Source: SURF-21 sp964510515 (GTDB lineage Bacteria > Actinomycetota > Geothermincolia > Geothermincolales > RBG-13-55-18). From it: 16,291 nucleotides of DNA. A program made the translations under genes and the position numbers. The notes under the pieces were generated by a model. It was not told the origin of the DNA, did not search any database, and saw nothing but the letters and a program-made list of their open reading frames with translations. This document shows positions 1 through 6,852 of this stretch, in pieces (the first letter of the stretch is position 1; the number at the start of each line of letters is the position of its first letter). The stretch covers positions 1-16,291 of the forward strand of contig CAZEAU010000040.1 in the NCBI GenBank assembly GCA_964510515.1, given 5' to 3'.

Positions 1-1
1 G

Positions 2-79
<78 letters not shown>

Positions 80-89
80 AGGGCGGCAG

Positions 90-404
90 ATGGCCAAACA
101 GAAACAGAAGATACGCATCAGGCTCAAGGCCTACGATCACGAGATAATCGACCGCTCCGCGAAGCAGATAGTGGAGACGGCGAGGCGTACCGGCGCCTCC
201 ATCTCCGGGCCCGTGCCCCTGCCCACGGAGAAGCACGTCTACTGCGTGATCCGTTCGCCGCACGTGGACAAGGATTCGCGTGAGCATTTCGAGATGCGCG
301 TGCACAAAAGGCTCATAGATATCATGGAGCCGACGCCCAAGACGGTGGACTCCCTCATGCGTCTGGACCTGCCGGCCGGGGTGGACATAGAGATCAAGCT
401 GTAA
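90..404 (+). CDS. rpsJ: 30S ribosomal protein S10 (NusE)
   Basis: 104 residues, the usual length for S10. The N-terminal KIRIRLKAYDHEIIDRSAKQIVETA stretch is split by conserved turns, and the SGPVPLPTEKHVYCVIRSPHVDKDSREHFEMR region (roughly residues 39-70) is the tRNA-mimicking/loop part of the fold. S10 sits in the head of the small subunit and, as NusE, also pairs with NusB/NusG in antitermination of rRNA transcription (family knowledge). The ATG at 90 follows a purine-rich GAGGGCGG. It is the first gene of the S10 block, and the gap to tuf is too short for a leader of the E. coli type. Confidence 0.98.
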   Translation: MAKQKQKIRIRLKAYDHEIIDRSAKQIVETARRTGASISGPVPLPTEKHVYCVIRSPHVDKDSREHFEMRVHKRLIDIMEPTPKTVDSLMRLDLPAGVDIEIKL

Positions 405-411
405 GCTTTTT

Positions 412-444
412 ACGGCGCCGCAAGCAGGAGGCGGGCAGCGCCGT
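412..444 (+). promoter_or_regulatory. Hairpin in the rpsJ-rplC gap with AGGAGG in its loop
   Basis: ACGGCGC (412-418) is perfectly complementary to GCGCCGT (438-444), giving a 7-bp stem around a 19-nt loop. The loop contains a perfect AGGAGG at 426-431 that is too far from any usable rplC start codon (20 nt from GTG 451, 28 nt from TTG 460). It may be a ribosome standby site or a regulatory structure; function is inferred only. Confidence 0.45.
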
Positions 445-459
445 CGAGAGGTGGGAAAG

Positions 460-1122
460 TTGAAGGGAATAATCGCCAGGAAAATAGCCATGACGCAGGT
501 CTTCACCGCGGAGGGGAAGGTGATCCCGGTGACCGTGGTGGAGGCCGGGCCCTGTACGGTGACCCAGATCAAGACGGTGGAGAAGGAGGGCTACAACGCC
601 CTGCAGCTGGGCTTTGCCGCGGTGGGGGAGAGGAAGCTCAACCAGCCACGCAGGGGCCACTTCGAGAGCAAGGGAGTGCAGCCGCACCGCCACCTGGTCG
701 AGATACGGGTGGACGACCCCTCCGGGTATGAGCTCGGCCAGGTCTTCACGGTCGAAGCCTTCGGCAAGGGCGACCGCGTGGACGTCACCGGCAGGTCGCG
801 GGGCAAGGGGTTCGCGGGCGTGGTCAAACGCCATAATTTCAGCGGCGGCCCCGCTTCGCACGGCGCGCATTTCCACCGCTCAACCGGGGCCATCGGCGCA
901 TGTGCCACGCCCGCGCGGGTGTTCAGGGGAGCGCGCATGCCAGGCCGCATGGGCGCGGAGAGGGTCACCACGCTCAACCTGGAGGTGGTGGACGTCAAGC
1001 CGGAGCGCAACCTGCTCCTGCTCAGGGGAAGCATACCCGGTGCGGGCGGCGGCCTGCTCACCATCCGGGAGTCGGTCAAGTCGGTAAAGAAGCGCGGGAA
1101 GAAAGCGCACGTGCTCACCTGA
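460..1122 (+). CDS. rplC: 50S ribosomal protein L3
   Basis: About 220 residues, normal for L3, an early-assembling large-subunit protein whose loop reaches the peptidyl transferase centre. Recognised by KGIIARKIAMTQVF at the N-terminus, the GKGFAGVVKRHNFSGGPASHG loop (split motif in the middle) and GRMGAERVTTLNLEVVDV near the end. Start choice: TTG at 460 is preceded by GAGG at 448-451 with an 8-nt spacer and gives MKGIIARK, the family's usual start. An in-frame GTG at 451 would add three residues but has no properly spaced SD. Followed after 15 nt by rplD. Confidence 0.95.
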   Translation: MKGIIARKIAMTQVFTAEGKVIPVTVVEAGPCTVTQIKTVEKEGYNALQLGFAAVGERKLNQPRRGHFESKGVQPHRHLVEIRVDDPSGYELGQVFTVEAFGKGDRVDVTGRSRGKGFAGVVKRHNFSGGPASHGAHFHRSTGAIGACATPARVFRGARMPGRMGAERVTTLNLEVVDVKPERNLLLLRGSIPGAGGGLLTIRESVKSVKKRGKKAHVLT

Positions 1123-1137
1123 TAGATGGAGAGTCTG

Positions 1138-1776
1138 ATGAAGGAAGTACAGGTTTACGACAGCGAGGGCAAAGAGAGGGGCGGCGTGGAGCTGCGCGAC
1201 TACTATTTTGCCTGCGAGGTGAACGTGCCGGTCATGCACCTGGTGGTGCGCCATCAGCTGGCGGCCGCGCGCAGCGGCAGCGCCTCCACCAGGATCCGCA
1301 GCATGGTCAGGGGAGGGGGCGCCAAGCCCTGGCGGCAGAAGGGCACGGGTAGGGCCCGCGCCGGCTCGACGCGCTCCCCCATCTGGAGGGGCGGCGGCAC
1401 GGTGCACGGCCCGAGCCCGCGCGATTTCGACTTCAAGGTGAACCGCAAGGTGCGCAAGCTGGCGCTGCGTTCAGCCCTCAGCGTGCGCGCGCAGGAAGGC
1501 CGGGTGATGGTGCTCGAGGACTTCACCCTCCCCGAGCCCAAAACCCGTGCGGCGGAGGCGATCTTCGCGGCGCTGGGCGTGGACGACTACGTCCTCCTGG
1601 TGCTGGCGGAGGAGGACGAGAACGTGATCAAGTCCATGCGCAATCTCCCTTTCGTGGCGGTGACCGGGGTGGAGGAGCTCAACACCTACGACGTGCTCGC
1701 CAGCGACAGGGTGATATTCACCCGTTCGTCCCTGGACAGGCTGCAGGAGGGGGTGCGCGATGAAGGACGTGCATGA
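1138..1776 (+). CDS. rplD: 50S ribosomal protein L4
   Basis: 212 residues. Shows the conserved rRNA-binding core RSMVRGGGAKPWRQKGTG followed by RARAGSTRSPIWRGGGTVHGP, which lines the nascent-peptide exit tunnel in known structures. Start at ATG 1138 (MKEVQVYDSEGKE) is preferred because GGAG (1128-1131) lies 6 nt upstream; an in-frame ATG at 1126 would add four residues (MESL) but has no SD. The C-terminal end overlaps rplW by 17 nt, so the two are likely translationally coupled. In E. coli L4 represses its own operon through a leader, but no such leader is present here before rpsJ. Confidence 0.96.
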   Translation: MKEVQVYDSEGKERGGVELRDYYFACEVNVPVMHLVVRHQLAAARSGSASTRIRSMVRGGGAKPWRQKGTGRARAGSTRSPIWRGGGTVHGPSPRDFDFKVNRKVRKLALRSALSVRAQEGRVMVLEDFTLPEPKTRAAEAIFAALGVDDYVLLVLAEEDENVIKSMRNLPFVAVTGVEELNTYDVLASDRVIFTRSSLDRLQEGVRDEGRA

Positions 1777-2053
1777 TGTGATCATCCGCCCCATCATATC
1801 GGAGAAGAGCTACTCCCTCCTCGACCACAATAAATACACCTTCGAGGTGCACCCCAAGGCGCACAAGACGGAGGTGCGCAAGGCGGTGGAGGAGATATTC
1901 AACGTCAAGGTGACCGGGGTGAACACCATCAAGGTCCCCCCCAAGCCGAAGCGGCAGGGCTGGACCTCGGGGCAGACCCGGGCGCGCAAGAAAGCCGTGG
2001 TCACCCTGGCGCAGGGTTACAGCATCGAGTTTTTTGAGGGCCCGCTGGGCTGA
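1760..2053 (+). CDS. rplW: 50S ribosomal protein L23
   Basis: 97 residues, typical for bacterial L23, which sits at the tunnel exit and docks trigger factor, SRP and the Sec machinery (family knowledge). The N-terminus VIIRPIISEKSYSLLDHNKYTFEV and the KVTGVNTIKVPPKPKR region are diagnostic. The ATG lies inside the last codons of rplD, with GGAGGGGG just upstream (1745-1752). Given SecY is encoded in the same cluster, the protein targets a shared pathway at the ribosome surface, though that is background rather than a sequence observation. Confidence 0.97.
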   Translation: MKDVHDVIIRPIISEKSYSLLDHNKYTFEVHPKAHKTEVRKAVEEIFNVKVTGVNTIKVPPKPKRQGWTSGQTRARKKAVVTLAQGYSIEFFEGPLG

Positions 2054-2074
2054 CGAGCAGAGGACGGTAAGATT

Positions 2075-2902
2075 ATGAGCACCAAGAGATACAAGCCCAC
2101 TTCCTCGGGGAGGAGGTTCGCCTCCGTCTCCGAATTCTCGGAAGTCACCAGGAAGGAACCGGAGAAGACCCTGCTCGCCCCCATGAACTATAAAGCGGGA
2201 AGGAACAACAAGGGCAGGATGACCACCCGGCACAAGGGTGGCCGCAGCAAGCGCAGGTATCGCATCATCGATTTCCGCAGGGACAAGGACAACATCGCGG
2301 CCAAGGTGGCGGCCATCGAGTACGACCCCAACCGCAGCGCGCGCATCGCCCTGCTGCATTACGAGGATGGCGAGAAGCGTTACATCCTGGCTCCTCTCAA
2401 ACTCAAAGTGGGAGACCGGGTCATGTCTGGCGAGGGCGCCGACATCAAGCCCGGGAACGCGCTACCGCTGGCGGCCATCCCGGCGGGCACGGCCGTCCAC
2501 AACATCGAGCTCAAGCCGGGCGCGGGGGGCAAAATGGCGCGCTCCGCCGGGGCTTCGGCGCAGCTCGTGGCCAAGGAGGGCGCTTACGCCCATATCAGGC
2601 TCCCCTCCAGCGAGGTGCGCCTGGTCAGCCTCAAGTGCCGCGCGACCATCGGCCAGATCGGAAACGTGGAGCACGAGCTGCTCTCCGAGGGCAAGGCCGG
2701 GCGCGGGCGCCACAAGGGTCGCCGCCCCACCGTGCGCGGCGTGGTGATGAACCCCGTGGACCATCCCCACGGCGGCGGCGAGGGCAAGAGCTCGGCGGGA
2801 CGCCATCCGGTGACCCCGTGGGGAAAGCCGACCCTGGGGTATCGCACGCGCAAGAAGAACAAACCATCGGACAAATATATAGTACGGCGCAGGAAGAGTT
2901 GA
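2075..2902 (+). CDS. rplB: 50S ribosomal protein L2
   Basis: 275 residues, the usual length for L2, which is needed for subunit association and for the peptidyl transferase centre. The C-terminal NPVDHPHGGGEG motif is at residues 226-237, including the invariant histidine at about position 230 (E. coli His229). The N-terminal RNA-binding part contains TRHKGGRSKRRYRIIDFRR and the central part EYDPNRSARIALL, both conserved. ATG start preceded by AGAGGACGG. Ends 19 nt before rpsS. Confidence 0.98.
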   Translation: MSTKRYKPTSSGRRFASVSEFSEVTRKEPEKTLLAPMNYKAGRNNKGRMTTRHKGGRSKRRYRIIDFRRDKDNIAAKVAAIEYDPNRSARIALLHYEDGEKRYILAPLKLKVGDRVMSGEGADIKPGNALPLAAIPAGTAVHNIELKPGAGGKMARSAGASAQLVAKEGAYAHIRLPSSEVRLVSLKCRATIGQIGNVEHELLSEGKAGRGRHKGRRPTVRGVVMNPVDHPHGGGEGKSSAGRHPVTPWGKPTLGYRTRKKNKPSDKYIVRRRKS

Positions 2903-2921
2903 GGAACAGGGAGGTAGCCCC

Positions 2922-3206
2922 TTGGGCAGGTCGCTGAAAAAAGGGCCCTTTATCGACGAGAAGCTCTACTTCAAGGTCGAGGAGCTTAACCGGCGCAACG
3001 AGAAGCGGGTAGTCAAGACCTGGTCCCGTCGTTCGACCATCTTTCCGGAGATGGTGGGGCACACCATAGCGGTGCACGACGGCAAGCGTCACGTGCCGGT
3101 CTACGTGACCGAGAACATGGTGGGGCATAAGCTGGGCGAGTTCGCTCCCACGCGCCGCCGTACCAGGCACGGCCACGCCCACGAGCGGCCCACGCGCCTG
3201 AAGTAG
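2922..3206 (+). CDS. rpsS: 30S ribosomal protein S19
   Basis: 94 residues. MGRSLKKGPFIDEKL and KTWSRRSTIFPEMVGHTIAVHDG are signature stretches; VTENMVGHKLGEFAPTR closes the core. S19 forms a complex with S13 in the 30S head near the A-site tRNA. The start codon is TTG at 2922, chosen because it gives the family's exact N-terminus and follows GGGAGG (2909-2914) with 7 nt spacing. No ATG or GTG is available nearby in frame. Confidence 0.97.
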   Translation: MGRSLKKGPFIDEKLYFKVEELNRRNEKRVVKTWSRRSTIFPEMVGHTIAVHDGKRHVPVYVTENMVGHKLGEFAPTRRRTRHGHAHERPTRLK

Positions 3207-3241
3207 GCGGACCGGCAAGGAGCAGGAGGCAGGAGAGAGAC

Positions 3242-3661
3242 ATGGCGGAAGCAGCCGAACAGGGAGTCCGGGTACGCGCGGTGGCCAGGCACGTGCGCAT
3301 CTCGCCGTATAAAGCCCGGCAGATAGCGGACCTGGTGCGCGGGAAGGACCTCGCGGAGGCGCGGTTCATCACCGCCTTTTCCCCCGCCGGCGCCGCGCGC
3401 GTGGTGGGCAAGGTCCTGGAGTCGGCGGTGGCCAACGCGGAACACAACAACGGCCTGCGGGCCGACGACCTCGTGGTGGTCGGCTGCTATGTGGACGAGG
3501 GTGCGACCCTCAAGCGCTGGCGGCCACGCGCCTACGGGAGGGCGACCCGCATCCGCAAGCGCACCAGCCATATCACCGTGGTCGTCGCCGAACGTGAAGA
3601 GCTCGAGAGCAAGGGCCGCCGCGCTAAGAAACGGCGCGCCGCAGCGAGAAAGAAAGGATGA
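3242..3661 (+). CDS. rplV: 50S ribosomal protein L22
   Basis: 139 residues. The core runs from RAVARHVRISPYKARQIADLVRG through NAEHNNGL to a basic beta-hairpin (GATLKRWRPRAYGRATRIRKRTSHITVVV) that reaches into the exit tunnel in known ribosomes. The last ~25 residues (EELESKGRRAKKRRAAARKKG) are a basic extension beyond the ~110-residue core. The upstream gap holds three SD-like runs (AGGAGC, AGGAGG, AGGAG). The TGA stop ends 4 nt before the GTG of rpsC, consistent with coupling. Confidence 0.96.
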   Translation: MAEAAEQGVRVRAVARHVRISPYKARQIADLVRGKDLAEARFITAFSPAGAARVVGKVLESAVANAEHNNGLRADDLVVVGCYVDEGATLKRWRPRAYGRATRIRKRTSHITVVVAEREELESKGRRAKKRRAAARKKG

Positions 3662-3665
3662 GAGC

Positions 3666-4562
3666 GTGGGTCAGAAGGTCCATCCATACGGTTTTCGCCT
3701 GGGGGTCATATACGACTGGAAATCCCGCTGGTTCGCCAGCCGGGACTACGCCGACCTCCTTCAGGAGGACCTTGCCGCACGCCGCTATCTCAGGGACCAC
3801 CTGCGGCGCGCCGCCGTGTCGCGGGTGGAGATCGAGCGCACCAGCAAGCGCATGAAAGTAGATATCTATACCGCCAGGCCGGGGATAGTCATCGGGCGCC
3901 GGGGCGTGGAGGTGGACCGCATCAAGCGGGACCTGGTGAAGATGACGCAGAAGGAAGTGCAGGTGAACATCCAGGAGGTCAACAACCCCGAGCTGGACGC
4001 CTTCCTGGTGGCACAGAACATCGCCGAGCAGCTGGAGGGCAGGGTGTCCTTCCGCCGTGCCATGAAGCGGTCGGTGCAGAACGCCATGCGCGGCGGGGCC
4101 AAGGGCATCAAGGTAGCGTGCGCAGGGAGGCTGGGCGGAGCGGAGATGGCGCGCAGGGAATGGTACCGCGAAGGACAGGTTCCCCTGCAGACCCTGCGCG
4201 CGGACATAGACTACGGCTCGCACGTCGCGCGCACCTCCATGGGGATCATCGGCGTCAAGGTCTGGATCTACAAGGGCAACATAGCCGAGCCCGAGCGCAA
4301 GCCGAGGGAGAGGGAGCCCAGGGAGGCGGAAAAGGCCCCGCCCGCCGGGGCGGCGCCGGCCGAGGCTGCGGAGGCCGCCAAGGTCGTGGAGCCGGCCGAG
4401 GCCGCGGAGGCCGCCAAGGCGGTGGAGCCTGCCGAGGCCGCGGAGCCTGCGGAGGCCGTGGAGCCTGCGGCCGCGACCGCGGCGCAGCCGGGGGCCGCAG
4501 AGGTCGAAGGCGAGGCCGGCGCCGGGAAAGAAGGCGGGAAGGAAGAGGTCGAGGAGGTCTGA
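3666..4562 (+). CDS. rpsC: 30S ribosomal protein S3 with long Ala/Glu/Pro-rich C-terminal tail
   Basis: 298 residues against ~210-230 for most S3 proteins. Residues 1-207 are the normal protein: GQKVHPYGFRLG start, a type II KH domain with GXXG as GRRG at 77-80, and the C-terminal domain ending GVKVWIYKGNI. From about residue 208 there is a low-complexity tail, first charged (EPERKPREREPREAEK), then three 12-residue repeats of the AEAAEAAKVVEP type, then an acidic end. Tails of this composition are known in actinobacterial S3. Start is GTG 3666 after AAGGATGAG; an open frame extends upstream to 3489 but only inside rplV. S3 sits at the mRNA entry of the 30S subunit. Confidence 0.96.
   Translation: MGQKVHPYGFRLGVIYDWKSRWFASRDYADLLQEDLAARRYLRDHLRRAAVSRVEIERTSKRMKVDIYTARPGIVIGRRGVEVDRIKRDLVKMTQKEVQVNIQEVNNPELDAFLVAQNIAEQLEGRVSFRRAMKRSVQNAMRGGAKGIKVACAGRLGGAEMARREWYREGQVPLQTLRADIDYGSHVARTSMGIIGVKVWIYKGNIAEPERKPREREPREAEKAPPAGAAPAEAAEAAKVVEPAEAAEAAKAVEPAEAAEPAEAVEPAAATAAQPGAAEVEGEAGAGKEGGKEEVEEV
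4359..4466 (+). repeat. Three tandem 36-bp (12-codon) repeats in the S3 tail
   Basis: Units at 4359-4394, 4395-4430 and 4431-4466 encode AEAAEAAKVVEP, AEAAEAAKAVEP and AEAAEPAEAVEP. The copies are in frame and diverge by a few bases, so the array is coding but was probably built by duplication. Confidence 0.85.
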
Positions 4563-4568
4563 CGGCTA

Positions 4569-4991
4569 ATGCTCATGCCTCGAAAGTTCAAACACAGGAA
4601 GGTGCAGCGCGGCCGCATGAAGGGGCGCTCCAAGGGCGGCACCAGGGTCCATTTCGGAGATTTTGGGCTGCAGGCCCTCGAGCCGTCCTGGGTGACGGCG
4701 CGGCAGATTGAGGCGGCCAGGGTGGCCATCACCAGGCATGTCAAGAGGAGCGGAAAGGTGTGGATAAACATCTTCCCGGACAAACCGGTATCGAAGAAGC
4801 CTGCGGAGACGCGCATGGGAAGCGGGAAGGGTAACCCCGACCACTGGGTGGCGGTGGTGAAACCCGGGCGGGTGATGTTCGAGCTGGCGGGGGTGCCCGA
4901 GCAGACAGCGTCCGAGGCCATGCGCAGGGCGGCGCATAAAATGCCCATGAAGTGCCGCTTCGTGAAACGGGACACTATGGGTGGTGAATGA
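4569..4991 (+). CDS. rplP: 50S ribosomal protein L16
   Basis: 140 residues, usual for L16, which helps shape the A-site side of the 50S subunit. MLMPRKFKHRKVQRGRMKG, the ARQIEAARVAITRHVKRSGKVWI segment and the ETRMGSGKGNPDHWVAVVKPG segment are conserved. ATG 4569 is used rather than ATG 4575 because the MLMP start is common in the family; GAGGAGG lies about 10 nt upstream, inside the end of rpsC. The TGA stop is one base before the chosen rpmC start. Confidence 0.97.
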   Translation: MLMPRKFKHRKVQRGRMKGRSKGGTRVHFGDFGLQALEPSWVTARQIEAARVAITRHVKRSGKVWINIFPDKPVSKKPAETRMGSGKGNPDHWVAVVKPGRVMFELAGVPEQTASEAMRRAAHKMPMKCRFVKRDTMGGE

Positions 4992-4992
4992 T

Positions 4993-5196
4993 GTGAAAGC
5001 GAGGGAACTGCGCGATCACTCCTACGAGGAGCTGCAGGTGAGGCTCAAGGAGGCCAAGGAAGAGCTCTTCAACCTGCGCTTCCAGGCGGCGACCGGGCAG
5101 CTGGACAATACCTCCAGGATCGTGGAGACGAAAAGGAATATCGCGCGCATCTGCACGGTGATAAGGGAACAGGAGCTCAGCCAGGAGGCGTCCTAG
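4993..5196 (+). CDS. rpmC: 50S ribosomal protein L29
   Basis: 67 residues, two-helix protein beginning MKARELRDHSYEELQVRLKEAKEELFNLRFQAATGQL, a near-consensus L29 sequence. L29 neighbours L23 at the tunnel exit. GTG 4993 is chosen because it gives the family N-terminus and is preceded by GGTG at a 6-nt spacing; two earlier in-frame GTGs (4981, 4984) would add MVND-type residues within the end of rplP and lack an SD. Adjacent to rplP with a 1-nt gap. Confidence 0.94.
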   Translation: MKARELRDHSYEELQVRLKEAKEELFNLRFQAATGQLDNTSRIVETKRNIARICTVIREQELSQEAS

Positions 5197-5227
5197 CTCC
5201 CCTTAGCGGGCAGGACACACGGCCTCC
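5184..5227 (+). promoter_or_regulatory. Possible structured RNA across the rpmC-rpsQ junction
   Basis: GGAGGC (5184-5189) pairs with GCCTCC (5222-5227), and directly inside it GTCCT (5190-5194) pairs with AGGAC (5212-5216), leaving a 5-nt one-sided bulge; GCT/AGC could close the apex. The rpmC stop codon lies inside the structure, so it could form only when ribosomes have left. Role unknown. Confidence 0.35.
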
Positions 5228-5253
5228 GCTCTCAGAGGAAGGATAAGCGGAAA

Positions 5254-5514
5254 ATGGCGGAGAGGACGAGCACCAGGAAGGTGCGGACAGGGACGGTGGT
5301 CTCGGACAAGACGGACAAGACCATCGTGGTCAAGGTGGAGACTCGCATGCCTCACCCGCTTTACGGCAAGATCGTCCGCCGCAGCAAGAGATATGCGGCG
5401 CATGACGAGGACAATCAGTGTGCCGTCGGAGACCTGGTGCGCATCATGGAGACGAGGCCCATCTCCCGCAGCAAGCGCTGGCGCCTGATGGAGGTCGTGG
5501 AGAAGGCGGAATAG
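5254..5514 (+). CDS. rpsQ: 30S ribosomal protein S17
   Basis: 86 residues, usual for S17, an OB-fold primary rRNA-binding protein of the 30S body. RKVRTGTVVSDKTDKTIVVKVETRMPHPLYGKIVRRSKRY and GDLVRIMETRPISRSKRWRLMEVVE are the conserved halves. The ATG follows GAGGAAGGA in the 57-nt gap after rpmC. Last gene of the classical S10 operon order; the next gene, rplN, begins the spc order only 30 nt later, with no promoter seen between them. Confidence 0.97.
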   Translation: MAERTSTRKVRTGTVVSDKTDKTIVVKVETRMPHPLYGKIVRRSKRYAAHDEDNQCAVGDLVRIMETRPISRSKRWRLMEVVEKAE

Positions 5515-5534
5515 CGGCTCGCGCCGCGATGCGG
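5514..5534 (+). promoter_or_regulatory. Two mutually exclusive mini-hairpins before rplN
   Basis: GCGGC (5514-5518) can pair with GCCGC (5523-5527) around a TCGC loop. Alternatively CCGC (5524-5527) can pair with GCGG (5531-5534), which overlaps the rplN SD GGAGG (5533-5537). The stems are short (5 and 4 bp), so this is a weak candidate. Confidence 0.22.
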
Positions 5535-5544
5535 AGGCAGAGAC

Positions 5545-5913
5545 ATGATACAAAAGGAATCGCGAGTAAGGATCGCGGACAACACCGGCGCGCGGGAGCT
5601 CCTGGTGATAAGCGTCCTGGGGGGATCGGGGCGCCGTTACGCCTATGCCGGGGACATGGTGGCGGGCACGGTGAAGGTGGCCACGCCGGGCGGCGCGGTC
5701 AAGAAGGGAGAGCTGGTGCAGGCGGTGGTGGTGCGCACCAAGAAGGAGCGCCGGCGGCAGGACGGGACCTATATCAAGTTCGACGAAAATGCCGTGGTGC
5801 TCATCAACGAGGTCAAGGACCCGCGGGGGACGCGCATCTTCGGCCCGGTGGCCAGGGAGCTGCGCGAGAAGAAGTTTATGAAGATCATTTCCCTCGCCCC
5901 CGAGGTATTGTGA
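5545..5913 (+). CDS. rplN: 50S ribosomal protein L14
   Basis: 122 residues, exactly the usual length. MIQKESRVRIADNTGARELLVISVLGG and the ENAVVLINEVKDPRGTRIFGPVARELRE segment are near-universal. L14 contacts 16S rRNA in an intersubunit bridge and is the docking site for the silencing factor RsfS (family knowledge). The ATG has GGAGG at a 7-nt spacing. It opens the spc block; no leader or promoter is seen in the short gap. Confidence 0.98.
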   Translation: MIQKESRVRIADNTGARELLVISVLGGSGRRYAYAGDMVAGTVKVATPGGAVKKGELVQAVVVRTKKERRRQDGTYIKFDENAVVLINEVKDPRGTRIFGPVARELREKKFMKIISLAPEVL

Positions 5914-5937
5914 GCGACGAGCGAGGAGAGGGAGACG

Positions 5938-6264
5938 ATGGCTGGTCTGAAGATGAAGATAAAGAAGGGCGACAAGGTGGAGGTGCTCTCCGGAAAGACG
6001 CGAGGGAAGCAGGGCAAGGTGCTGAAGAGCTTCCCGCAGGACGGCCGGGTCGTCGTGGAAGGGATCAACCTGGTCAAGAGGCATACGCGCCCCTCCCAGG
6101 AAAACCCCCAGGGCGGCATCGTCACCAGGGAGGCGCCCATCGACATATCCAACGTCGCCCTCCTCTGCTCCTCCTGCGGGCGCAGGGTCAGGGTTGGATA
6201 CCGTATCGACCCGGACGGGGCCAAGCGGCGCGTCTGCCGCAAGTGCGGCGCGGACCTGGATTAG
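5938..6264 (+). CDS. rplX: 50S ribosomal protein L24, zinc-ribbon form
   Basis: 108 residues. KIKKGDKVEVLSGKTRGKQGKVLKSFP is the KOW motif (about residues 7-33), followed by EGINLVKRHTRPSQENPQGGI. The C-terminus carries two CxxC pairs, C77/C80 (CSSCG) and C100/C103 (CRKCG), a probable zinc site found in L24 of many Gram-positive and thermophilic bacteria but absent in E. coli. L24 starts 50S assembly. AGGAGAGGGAG lies just before the ATG; ATG 5953 is a less likely alternative. Confidence 0.97.
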   Translation: MAGLKMKIKKGDKVEVLSGKTRGKQGKVLKSFPQDGRVVVEGINLVKRHTRPSQENPQGGIVTREAPIDISNVALLCSSCGRRVRVGYRIDPDGAKRRVCRKCGADLD

Positions 6265-6292
6265 GATTGCGGAAGAGGCCGAGGAAGGAAAC

Positions 6293-6838
6293 ATGGTGTC
6301 GAGGTTAAAAGAAAAGTACCGGGGGGAAGTGGTCCCCTCCATGCGGGAGAAATTCGGCTACGTCAATGACCTCCAGGTCCCGCGCCTGGAGAAGATCGTG
6401 GTGAACATGGGCGTGGGAGAGGGGGCGCACGACCCCAAGGTCATCGACGGGGCCATGAAGGACATGGCCATCATCACCGGGCAGAAGCCGAGATTGAACC
6501 GCGCCCGCAGGTCGGTGGCCGGGTTCAAGCTGCGCGAGGGCATGTCCGTGGGGTGCAAGGTCACCCTGCGCGGCGACCGCATGTACGAGTTCCTGGACCG
6601 CCTGGTGTCACTGGCCATACCCCGCGTGAGGGACTTTCGGGGGCTCAACCCCAGGTCCTTCGACGGCAGGGGCAACTACAACATGGGCCTGGACGAACAG
6701 CTGGTCTTCCCGGAGATCGACTACGACGCTATCGACAGGGTGAGGGGCATGGACATAACCATGGTCACCACCGCTCGGACGGACGAGGAGGGGCTGGCCC
6801 TGCTGAATGCCATGGGCATGCCCTTCCGCGGCAGATGA
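6293..6838 (+). CDS. rplE: 50S ribosomal protein L5
   Basis: 181 residues, usual for L5, which binds 5S rRNA and contacts the P-site tRNA elbow. Conserved parts are PRLEKIVVNMGVGEGAHD, ITGQKPRLNRARRSVAGFKLREGMSVGCKVTLRG and GLNPRSFDGRGNYNMGLDEQLVFPEIDYD. The start ATG 6293 follows GAGGAAGGAA; the frame is open further upstream inside rplX but that part has no L5 similarity. Fourteen nt separate it from rpsZ. Confidence 0.97.
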   Translation: MVSRLKEKYRGEVVPSMREKFGYVNDLQVPRLEKIVVNMGVGEGAHDPKVIDGAMKDMAIITGQKPRLNRARRSVAGFKLREGMSVGCKVTLRGDRMYEFLDRLVSLAIPRVRDFRGLNPRSFDGRGNYNMGLDEQLVFPEIDYDAIDRVRGMDITMVTTARTDEEGLALLNAMGMPFRGR

Positions 6839-6852
6839 TAAGGAGAGGCTTG

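Noticed and set aside
3489..3665. Upstream in-frame extension of rpsC
   Set aside because: It lies within rplV in another frame and does not resemble S3; GTG 3666 gives the exact family N-terminus.
5203..6342. A 379-codon minus-strand open frame opposite rpsQ, rplN and rplX
   Set aside because: Antisense shadow covering three certain genes; no domain or ribosome-binding site.
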